A stretch of 64,000 nucleotides of DNA, from positions 11,967,036 to 12,031,035 of the forward strand of contig NC_047073.1 of the NCBI RefSeq assembly GCF_902459465.1, in the 5' to 3' direction. Positions 61,901 to 64,000 of the stretch are shown one piece after another; the stretch's first letter is position 1, and each line of letters opens with the position of its first letter. The position numbers and the translations under genes are program-made. The DNA comes from Asterias rubens. Its lineage: Eukaryota; Echinodermata; Asteroidea; Forcipulatida; Asteriidae. The notes under the pieces were generated by a model. That model ran no database searches. It saw only the letters and a program-made list of their open reading frames with translations, and was not told the DNA's origin.

Positions 61901-63133
61901 AATGAGAAATATAGCAAGTCGGGCAAGAATACATCTGGAAAGTCCCACTCTGGTCATCTTCAGTTGTTGCTTATATTATGCACATTCTGTCAATTTGTAT
62001 TTGTACTCTGTCAACCTTACCGATGTTTTATTTCTACAAGCATTGGTAGGCATGTAGCACATGTATATGGACAGTATGTAAAATATCAATCATACAATAT
62101 TATTACAGTGACTTTGTCAATCTGCATAATTCAATAAAATTAACCTACGTTGCTTTTTTGTATTACTTTGTTGGAATTAGCAACTTCATTCTTCATTCTT
62201 CTTGTTCAAAACTTCCAACAACATTTTTTTTGTACATTATAAAAATAAAGTCGTTTTTAATCATTATCATTTCTAAATTCTATTTTTATTATCTATTAAT
62301 CTGTTTAAATCATTTTTTTCACACAGGGCTATTCATTTGGCACTCATGATGGCTGAGAGGTTTCTGTCTCAGGGACCACAGTTTGTAAACCACCAACTTT
62401 CATAAGCGGATTAGGTTTTTGCGTGGGCCTTCCCCTTTGGGCTTTGGGCCTTTCCTCCCACATCTAAAAGCTTATGTCTTGCCCTCAGTCTTCACTTGAG
62501 TCTTCACTTTATTGTCTTCTTTTACACTAGCGAAAGTTTGTGTGACGTTTCAATGAAGATGTTTTGCTGACCGTCCGTCAGATTCAGATTCCGGGAAATT
62601 GTCCTTATTCTGCCACCACTTCTTCATTCGTTATGAAATAAAGTATATAATTTACTAAAATGAGGTATTCAAGCTGGTAAAAACAAGGAGTGATAAGAAA
62701 TAATGAGTGAAACAAATGTGGCAGGATACGAATACGAACAATTTTCCCGGATTTCCGATAGCAAAACATCGAGTAGGCCCACGCAAAGATGGACATTCTA
62801 AAAGTTTGACCATTCAAAAAGTCCACATGATGAACAGAATAACACAGACTGGAAAGCAAGTTTCACAAAGCTCTTAATTCAGGGGCAGTTAGAATTCATC
62901 TCTTGACAATTAACTTGGCCACCAAAATCGTTAAGAAAATCAATAGGCAAATGTAACGCGTACACAATAAATAGACTCTACTTACATGATGGCATGCCAC
63001 AGGGACCTTGCGTTCTCAAATTATCGAGAAAATCGAAAGCGTAGGTTCTCGCCGGAGGAAATACCAGCCGAACGTGTGCCGTGACGATGCCGATAACCCC
63101 AGCAAACACAGCCCATCTCACAAACTGCAGCAT
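27158..63133 (-). CDS. Secreted LPMO-like / EGF / DOMON protein, GPI-anchored
   Basis: Seventeen exons (coding order): 63133-62986, 50898-50822, 47496-47402, 46361-46216, 45150-45040, 43060-42932, 42290-42187, 40746-40674, 39042-38942, 37550-37328, 35273-35250, 33497-33297, 32388-32182, 31227-31025, 30040-29846, 28832-28682, 27255-27158. Every junction is GT..AG, all phases match, and the sum is 2286 nt (761 residues plus stop). Order: signal peptide 1-19; Cu-monooxygenase-like module 20-155; EGF 156-192 and 193-235; DOMON 1 about 236-546, split by a Pro/Glu-rich stretch; DOMON 2 547-729; GPI signal 730-761. The product should sit outside the cell. DOMON domains bind haem or sugars in known families, and N-terminal-His modules bind copper; both roles are inferred here. 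I recognise the architecture as a conserved invertebrate type but know no established name. Confidence 0.88.
27464..27630 (+). mobile_element. Interspersed repeat ending ATGCAAAGTTTTAAATCC (copy 2)
   Basis: Contains ACAATCAGAGCATCTGAACG, CACCGGTTCTTTTCAGAACC and ACCGCAAACCTCTC. It lies in the last intron of the DOMON gene. Confidence 0.6.
28682..31227 (-). CDS. Exons 14-16: DOMON 2, candidate haem domain
   Basis: After a PPPP linker come MMTWTYDAPSDKIQF, KWTGVGFSELGQMIGSD, AVIAYVKANG, DRFLGG, MTIAFTRARDTKDMQDLAF and MTLGYHGQTPT. The GFS..G.M..SD motif is the conserved DOMON strand whose Met is an axial haem b ligand in cytochrome-type members, making Met614 a candidate, with His710 (or His690) as the opposite ligand. 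Cysteines 560, 570, 575 and 688 are likely disulfides in this extracellular setting. Haem binding is inferred. Confidence 0.78.
28864..29234. mobile_element. TTAAAGGCAGTGGACACT family, TTAAAGGGAAGGTACAC-type right end
   Basis: Begins TTAAAGGCACCGTACATGTT, just outside exon 16, and ends GTACTTTCCCTTTAA. The right end belongs to the same subtype as 59909 and 60760. Confidence 0.85.
30110..30404. mobile_element. TTAAAGGCAGTGGACACT family, internally deleted
   Basis: Starts TTACAAAGACACTGGACACG and jumps from the GGAGTCATTTC block straight to CCAGTGTCCAGTGACTTTTTAA, losing about 90 bp. Confidence 0.8.
30530..30653. mobile_element. 124-bp inverted-repeat element with NRF1-like site
   Basis: Arms CGCTTGGTGGCAGCAGACTT (left) and AAGTCTGCTGCCACCTAGCG (right) pair over more than 30 bp. 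The centre contains TGTGCGCATGCTCAGAAC, which includes an NRF1-like TGCGCATGC. It is a small MITE or fold-back element in intron 14. Confidence 0.8.
32182..42290 (-). CDS. Exons 7-13: DOMON 1 interrupted by a Pro/Glu-rich insert
   Basis: Exons 7-8 give the first strands of a DOMON sandwich, ending in SWMGFGWRPQ. Exons 12-13 give the rest, with CVDIVIGMVDG, VGDYYTRDRSTPRYDSFYGG, HTIVVFRKKL, MHVIFARGQEAG and FELKYHG. Between them exons 9-11 add about 115 residues: PEGEPETEPPATPAT, a polybasic RRRR (331-334) and tandem EPTAEPGA units. Exon 11 is a 24-nt microexon (GEPEGPAL). The insert is probably a disordered loop, and RRRR|S could be a proprotein-convertase site. Confidence 0.82.
32785..33050. 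repeat. Possible MITE with E-box
   Basis: TCATTCATAAATA at the left and TTATTTATGAATGG at the right form an inverted pair. Inside are CCTATTGGTGG and GCGCGTCACGTGGGTG (an E-box). Roughly symmetric GCGTGACACGCG words follow. Limits are approximate. Confidence 0.45.
33079..33193. repeat. Long fold-back hairpin with ~40-bp arms
   Basis: The arm GTTTTCAACTAGTGGTTTAA...GGCCTGGTTCTT is repeated in inverse as AAGAACCAGGCCTCG...CTAGTTGAAAAC after a loop of about 34 bp, with few mismatches. It lies 103 bp from exon 12. Confidence 0.88.
33658..33726. mobile_element. 69-bp deletion derivative of the TTAAAGGCAGTGGACACT family
   Basis: Just the two termini remain (TTAAAGACAGTGGACACTAT ... TGTCCACTGCCTTTAA). 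Directly after it comes another right end (AGTAATTACCAATTGTGTCC at 33744-33763), as if a second copy lost everything else. Confidence 0.8.
34359..34591. mobile_element. MITE, GGGTGCGTTCGTTTAGCTTCCC family (copy 2)
   Basis: Ends GTGCGTTCGTTTAGCTTCCC and GGGAAGCTAAAGGAACGCAC are inverted. Flanks ATA/ATA suggest a 3-bp duplication. The inside keeps AAGTGACCCACTCCACAAGC as in copy 1, but inverted relative to the ends. Confidence 0.82.
35331..36000. repeat. ~145-bp tandem repeat, third unit split by a MITE
   Basis: Units begin near 35331, 35477 and 35619 with GG(A/T)TTATGGTTAA-like starts, followed by TGCTTTGATAAAG and CACCAAATAATATT. In the third unit a TTAAGGCACTGGACACC element (35629-35905) sits exactly after GGTTAA, and the unit resumes with TGCTTTGATAGAGCTAAATG. 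Confidence 0.8.
35629..35905. mobile_element. TTAAAGGCAGTGGACACT family, left two-thirds
   Basis: Begins TTAAGGCACTGGACACCTTT and stops after AGAGGGAGCTGTTTCTCACA, lacking its right end. It lies inside the third 145-bp unit. Confidence 0.8.
36090..36375. repeat. ~204-bp tandem duplication in intron 10
   Basis: TGAAAGAACTCACAATAACG (36092) and TGAAAGAACTCGCAATAACG (36296) begin matching 80-bp blocks that end TTTTGTGTCTTTTCATTC. A third, weaker echo of the flanking ATTCAACCA(C/T)GTC...CAAAAGTCTTGGC block appears at about 36735. Confidence 0.8.
36801..36823. repeat. Poly(T) tract
   Basis: About 22 consecutive T residues in the intron. Confidence 0.9.
36894..37012 (-). mobile_element. Interspersed repeat ending ATGCAAAGTTT (minus copy)
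   Basis: TAGGATTTGAAAACTTTGCA starts it on the plus strand, and GGTTCTCAAAAGAACTGGTG mirrors the GGTTCT..CAGAACC core of the family. Confidence 0.6.
37155..37266 (+). mobile_element. Interspersed repeat ending ATGCAAAGTTTCAAATCCTA (copy 4)
   Basis: Contains ACATGGTGTTACCGCAAACC and ends ATGCAAAGTTTCAAATCCTA, 62 bp from the donor of exon 10. With the inverted copy at 36894 it could form a large fold-back in the transcript. Confidence 0.6.
38105..38495. mobile_element. TTAAAGGCAGTGGACACT family, full length
   Basis: Both termini are present, and so is the central palindrome (GATTTCAAGACCTCA ... TGAGGTCTCGAAA). Confidence 0.9.
38531..38782. mobile_element. 252-bp MITE with CATACTCTCT ends
   Basis: CATACTCTCTAAATGCAAAA and its inverse TTAACATTAAGAGAGTATG frame repeated AAAGAGTG/CACTCTTT words and the pair CTGTCCCTCATATGGCTCTT / TTGTCCCTCATACGGCTCTT, which is direct, not inverted. 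It is probably a composite fold-back element. Confidence 0.75.
39052..39232 (-). mobile_element. tRNA-derived SINE (minus strand), head type GGGCAATCTTGGTGG
   Basis: The minus strand reads GGTGGTCTCGTTGGTAAGAC, then GGTTGTGGGTTCGAATCCCA, then a body with TGTGAATTCACAGAGCTCTG and CACCGATGTAAGAGTAAAAC. It starts 10 bp before exon 9 of the DOMON gene (upstream side). Same family as 54236-54415. Confidence 0.78.
39331..39500. mobile_element. AAAGGGT(C/T)xGGGTACTTTTTGT family end with nested 91-bp MITE
   Basis: The host end reads AAAGGGTCTG, is interrupted, and resumes as GGGTACTTTTTGTCGGACCA. The insert (39340-39430) starts GGGTGGATTTCAC and ends GTGAAATCGACCC, flanked by CTG on both sides. Removing it restores the family end seen at 44250. 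The host copy fades after about 39500. Confidence 0.8.
40957..40990. repeat. (AAT)n microsatellite
   Basis: About 11 AAT units near the exon 8 acceptor side. Confidence 0.9.
41031..41250. mobile_element. TTAAAGGCAGTGGACACT family, left half
   Basis: Starts AGTACTGGACACCTTTGG and runs to TTGAGTGAAAAAATTACCTC, then changes into unrelated sequence. Confidence 0.75.
41420..41640. mobile_element. TACTTTTTGTAGGACAAAA family, right half
   Basis: Includes the central palindrome TCTCATTTTCAGTGAGACGA, then CTCAAAAACTACAGCACCTC and GGACATTGTGTTTTTTGTCC, ending CTACAAAAAGTAC. Compare 44250-44622. Confidence 0.75.
41753..42055. mobile_element. ~300-bp MITE with CTCF-like motifs in its inverted ends
   Basis: Terminal repeats of about 60 bp, imperfect. 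Left TATTTTTGACCGCGCGAGGG then CGCT and CACTTCCGGGGGTAC; right, inverted, GTACCCCCGGAAGTG-like, AGCGCCCTCACGCGGTCAAA. GCGAGGGCGCT is a good CTCF core, and the two copies face away from each other. CACTTCCGG is an ETS-type site. Confidence 0.85.
42932..45150 (-). CDS. Exons 5-6: two EGF-like modules
   Basis: Each exon is phase 1-1 and encodes one six-cysteine EGF module. Module 1 has Cys160, 166, 172, 178, 180 and 189; module 2 has Cys195, 201, 207, 222, 224 and 233, with CFCNNGFFGRYC at its end. Symmetrical phase-1 exons are the classic unit of EGF shuffling, and two decayed extra copies of exon 6 follow at 43165-43430. They probably serve as a spacer between the redox-type modules. Confidence 0.9.
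43165..43430 (-). pseudogene. Two relic copies of EGF exon 6
   Basis: Upstream of exon 6 on the minus strand the start of that exon is repeated twice. The copy ending at 43230 reads DDCLNEED then a TGA in place of the second cysteine. The copy ending at 43430 reads DDCLNEEDC and then loses homology to an insertion. Each keeps the acceptor-side sequence (CTGAC(A)ATAGA(C/T)GACTGC) and the flanking intron GTTCAATCCTTTYGACTGAC, so exon and intron were duplicated together with steps of about 170 and 200 bp. Confidence 0.85.
44250..44622. mobile_element. TTAAAGGGTCCGGGTAC family, full length
   Basis: A long fold-back element. Left TTAAAGGGTCCGGGTACATT, GGACAAAAAACACAATGTCC and GAAAGCTTCCCTGAAAATGT; centre TCATTGATCATGAGACA; right half is the inverse, ending TTACAAAAAGTACCC. 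Other copies lie at 39331, 41420, 46395 and 57214. Confidence 0.88.
45279..45534. mobile_element. MITE, TTAAAGCCATTGGACAC family (copy 2)
   Basis: Keeps the CTCGATATCGAGAATAAACG palindrome and the right end GATTGCTTTAA, but lacks about 100 bp present at 2063-2409. Confidence 0.8.
45570..45680 (+). mobile_element. tRNA-Asn-derived SINE (plus strand)
   Basis: GGGCTGGATAGATCAAATGG, GTAGAGCGTTGGCTTGTTAA (anticodon-like GTT) and GGTCGTTGGGCCAAATCC, then a short body ending TTTCAACCCCAAAC. Related to 8395-8512. Confidence 0.7.
46216..63133 (-). CDS. Exons 1-4: signal peptide and N-terminal-His copper-module candidate
   Basis: MLQFVRWAVFAGVIGIVTA is a standard signal peptide with cleavage expected after VTA, leaving His20 as residue 1 of the mature chain. 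HVRLVFPPAR then parallels the start of LPMO and X325/BIM1-like domains, whose N-terminal His is part of the copper histidine brace. The second ligand could be His74 (WHLAYAHRGGYKL) or His69. Cys45 (GPCGMP) and Cys149 (FHSCADI) may pair. Tyr144/Phe146 before SCAD occupy the place where these folds often carry an axial Tyr/Phe. The domain is about 135 residues, in the size range of small LPMO-like domains. Copper binding is an inference from pattern only. Confidence 0.65.
46395..46830. mobile_element. TACTTTTTGT-family element split by a SINE
   Basis: Left part 46395-46480 (AACACAATCGTCCACAAATT ... GAAAGATAGTA) and right part from 46630 (GAAAGTTTCCCTTAAAAATA) are continuous in other copies (GATAGTAGAAAGCTTCCCTG). 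The SINE fills exactly the gap between GATAGTA and GAAAG. Confidence 0.8.
46475..46628 (-). mobile_element. tRNA-Ile-like SINE nested in a MITE
   Basis: The minus strand head reads CTTAGCTCAGTCGGCAGAGC, an anticodon-like GAT in GTGCTGATAACACG, and GGTCGTGGGTTCGAGCCCCA. The body ends in an ATTATTATTATTA tail. The good A and B boxes suggest a young copy. Confidence 0.8.
47674..48048. mobile_element. MITE, TTAAAGCCATTGGACCCTTTCGG subtype
   Basis: Ends TTAAAGCCATTGGACCCTTT and AAAGGGTCCAATGGCTTTAA match for at least 20 bp with an extended CGGT. The centre has TCTCATTAACGAGAA. Confidence 0.9.
48450..48620. mobile_element. GGGCCCAATTTCATAAAG family, two left ends
   Basis: AGGGCCCAATTTCATTAATC at 48459 and TTGGCCCAATATCATAAAAC at 48599 are direct copies of the same end, each followed by GTAAGCACA or GTTAAGCACA. 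This is a broken or tandem pair. Confidence 0.6.
49573..49593. repeat. (TTCAA)n microsatellite
   Basis: Short TTCAA run followed by a retroelement-like AAACTGATATTTATTTCCAT; compare 9727-9745. Confidence 0.75.
50231..50657. mobile_element. TTAAAGGCAGTGGACACT family, with internal duplication
   Basis: Longer than usual because the block GCTACAGG(C/A)CTGAAGTCT...TTTGAGTGAGAAATTACC occurs twice in a row (about 50395 and 50470). Confidence 0.82.
51010..51349. mobile_element. TTAAAGGCAGTGGACACT family
   Basis: Nearly full length. The left end has decayed to CAGTCATTGGACACCTTTGG; the right end ATAGTGTCCAGTGCCTTTAG is intact. A deletion removed the GGCTCCCTCTGAAG block. Confidence 0.85.
52676..52960 (-). 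mobile_element. Retroelement 3' end-like sequence
   Basis: ACATAAGACATAAG units are followed by AAAACTTTATTGATCTTCAA, which on the minus strand reads as a TTGAAGATCAATAAAGTTTT tail with simple-repeat end. No protein remnant is visible. Confidence 0.35.
54236..54415 (+). mobile_element. tRNA-derived SINE, plus copy of the 39052 family
   Basis: GGGCACTGCTCTAGATTTGC, GGTGGTGGGTACGAATCCCA, then TCACAGAACTCGGGGTATTT and CATCGGTGTAAGAGTAAAAC. Confidence 0.75.
54420..54712 (-). pseudogene. Non-LTR retrotransposon, reverse-transcriptase C-terminus
   Basis: The minus-strand frame contains RTLSFIAPRIWNNLPVRIRN and a C-terminal SIGLALSSALIL. The APRIWNNLP.RIR motif is the usual end of CR1/Jockey-like reverse transcriptases. 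The 3' UTR carries AAGGCGCTTTATAAATATTT and a GTATGTATGT tail. Only about 80 codons survive. Confidence 0.8.
55172..55559. mobile_element. TTAAAGGCAGTGGACACT family, full length
   Basis: TTAAAGGCAGTGTACACTAT to TGTCCACTGCCTTCAA; all internal blocks are present. Confidence 0.9.
55802..56182. mobile_element. TTAAAGGCAGTGGACACT family, full length
   Basis: Same orientation as its neighbour 243 bp away, so the two form a direct pair. Confidence 0.9.
57065..57597. mobile_element. TTAAAGGCAGTGGACACT element with a nested TACTTTTTGT element
   Basis: The outer ends are TTAAAGGCCCTGGACACATT and GTGTCCAGTACCTTTAA. Between about 57214 and 57555 lies a second fold-back element (TTTAAAGGGCATACTTTTTG to TTACAAAAAGTAC) with centre GTCTCGGTGATCATGAGACG. 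Confidence 0.82.
57976..58520. repeat. 285-bp tandem duplication
   Basis: CAGGACAACAATTATTATAA at 57976 and CAGGACAGCAATGATAATAG at 58261 start two diverged units that share GGAAAAGAGCATTAAGAT, AGACGCCTGTG, GATTAGGAAAAA and AAGCTTGCA(C/T)TGGCATC. Confidence 0.85.
58728..59302. repeat. ~85-bp direct repeats flanking a MITE
   Basis: CATTAAAGAAGGGAAACATT... (58728-58812) and CATTAAAGGAAAACATTTGA... (59220-59302) share ATGAGAGTATTATTATGAAA and TAATAGTATTTATA and both end ATATCCAT(A/C)ATGTA. A full-length TTAAAGGCAGTGGACACT element (58816-59203) occupies most of the space between them. The repeats are too long to be a target-site duplication. Confidence 0.85.
58816..59203. mobile_element. TTAAAGGCAGTGGACACT family, well-preserved copy
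   Basis: The central palindrome GAGACCTCAAGTTTAGAACT / TTGAGGTCTCGAAATCAACC and both termini are clean, which suggests a younger copy. Confidence 0.92.
59909..60286. mobile_element. TTAAAGGGAAGGTACAC subtype (copy 1)
   Basis: Ends TTAAAGGGAAGGTACACATT and GTGTACCTTCCCTTTAA. The centre is GACTTCTGGCTAGAAGTCTT, which replaces the GAGACCTC palindrome of the main family. Confidence 0.9.
60760..61108. mobile_element. TTAAAGGGAAGGTACAC subtype (copy 2)
   Basis: The opposite orientation to copy 1, from TTAAAGGGAAGGTACACGTT to GATACACCAAGTGAACAC, with the last 30 bp missing. Centre GACTTCTAGCTAGAAGTC. Confidence 0.88.
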
Positions 63134-63400
63134 CTTTGCTCACTTCCAACAGTAAACTTGAGAGATAAGCAACTTCTGGTGGCTTGATCGGTCTTAATAA
63201 TATGCGGTTTACCGACCAGTGCGGTTTACTACAATGACTGCTTTCGGGTGAAAGATGATCACTGACGCTACGAGATTAGAAGCTTGTGTTATACAGTGGT
63301 TTTGATGGGACGCAGTCGGCTAGCCTGATTGGCTTACGACCACAACGGTAGTAGTTTCACTTAGTGCGACAAAGGGCGCGCAAACAATAACTGCATGCGA
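63134..63400 (-). promoter_or_regulatory. 5' flank of the DOMON gene
   Basis: An inverted CCAAT box (plus strand CTGATTGGCT, about 63326-63335) lies roughly 195 bp before the start codon, and AAAGGGCGCGCAAAC at 63371 is a GC-rich element. No TATA box is placed convincingly. A 5' UTR of up to 200 nt would fit. Confidence 0.35.
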
Positions 63401-64000
63401 AGTGCAATATCATCAGACACGATGTACGTCACTGGTACCATGGAGGAAGGAAATACAAGATCTTTTCATAAAGTGCGATTTTAAACTTTGTATCGACAGG
63501 CTGATGCTTCACGGAGAGAAAAAAAGGCGATTGCCTCCATTGTCAGCCTCGGTGCCGTTGAAAACTAGGATGATGTACAACTCCCTCATAGGAAGTACAA
63601 CTCAGCGTGTTTCAATACAAAACTTACCCATACAACTGATTTGACGTAACCCACCGTATTCGCCAATTTATTATTTTCATACGTCGGCATACTCTGACTA
63701 AAACGTCAAGGTTTGATAGGGGCTTTAGTTTCAGGTTTTCAAATAATTTTTATTTATATTCTACGTAATTTCGTTTAATAGGCCTAATGTCCTTTTCAGA
63801 GAAAGTTAAAGTGTAAATCCTTTAGATAGACACTTAATTCGCATAAAAAGTTTATCAACGACACAAAACCCTCACAAAACATTGCGCTGTCGCGACCAGC
63901 AATGGCGCTGCAGCTTGTCGGCATTCAGAGTCTAGCCACGCTATAATATGTTATATCTTTTTGGGAAACAATAACGTTACATAAAACTGTTGCACTCCAC
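63400..64000. other. End of window, no gene recognised
   Basis: A plus-strand frame of 80 codons (63402-63644) has no features I recognise and no splice or initiation support. It could be a fragment of an upstream neighbour, but I would not annotate it. Confidence 0.4.

Larger units (their letters stand above)
50899..62985 (-). other. Intron 1 of the DOMON gene (12.1 kb)
   Basis: The largest intron. It hosts at least seven TTAAAGGCAGTGGACACT-family copies between 51010 and 61108, a SINE, a reverse-transcriptase tail and two duplications. The stretches 51350-54230, 56183-57064 and 61110-62985 are AT-rich, and I see no gene or clear repeat structure in them. Confidence 0.75.

Noticed and set aside
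63402..63644. Plus-strand 80-codon frame upstream of the DOMON gene
   Set aside because: No domain, no splice signals in phase, and ordinary length for chance in this composition.

Overview
The window is animal genomic DNA: AT-rich, genes split into many small exons with canonical GT..AG junctions, and dense in short inverted-repeat transposons and tRNA-derived SINEs. The repeat families (above all one with TTAAAGGCAGTGGACACT termini) look like those of echinoderms, most likely a sea star. That placement comes from memory of such repeats and is not proven here.

Two protein-coding genes lie tail to tail. On the + strand (3055-16327, perhaps with a non-coding first exon near 1541-1696) is the complete 12-exon orthologue of FZR1/Cdh1, the WD40 activator of the anaphase-promoting complex, with its C-box and Ile-Arg tail intact. 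On the - strand (27158-63133) I assembled a 17-exon gene whose phases all agree and whose coding length is 2286 nt (761 residues). Its product is secreted: a signal peptide that should leave histidine as the first mature residue, a copper-monooxygenase-like (LPMO/X325/BIM1-like) module, two EGF modules, a DOMON domain interrupted by a Pro/Glu-rich repeat region carrying RRRR, a second DOMON domain with candidate Met/His haem ligands, and a C-terminal GPI-anchor signal. Joining a putative Cu-His-brace module to cytochrome-like DOMON modules in one membrane-anchored animal protein is the most interesting biology in the window.

Region by region: 1-1500 is non-coding and holds an array of about 32-bp palindromes centred on TTGCATATGCAA. 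1541-16327 is FZR1 with transposons in nearly every intron, one ending 26 bp before exon 4. 16425-20510 is a 57-66 bp minisatellite broken by two insertions whose empty sites can be read directly: a 1288-bp terminal-inverted-repeat element with a 6-bp target duplication, and a 2.36-kb chimeric retrocopy joining 5-oxoprolinase exons, 67-bp tandem repeats and a gutted non-LTR retrotransposon. 20511-27157 is intergenic or 3' UTR sequence full of MITEs. 27158-63133 is the DOMON gene; its introns hold many copies of the same MITE families, nested insertions, tandem duplications and two relic EGF exons. 63134-64000 is its promoter side with no recognisable gene.

The two genes have no obvious functional link. 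FZR1 acts in cell-cycle proteolysis inside the cell, whereas the other product acts at the cell surface.
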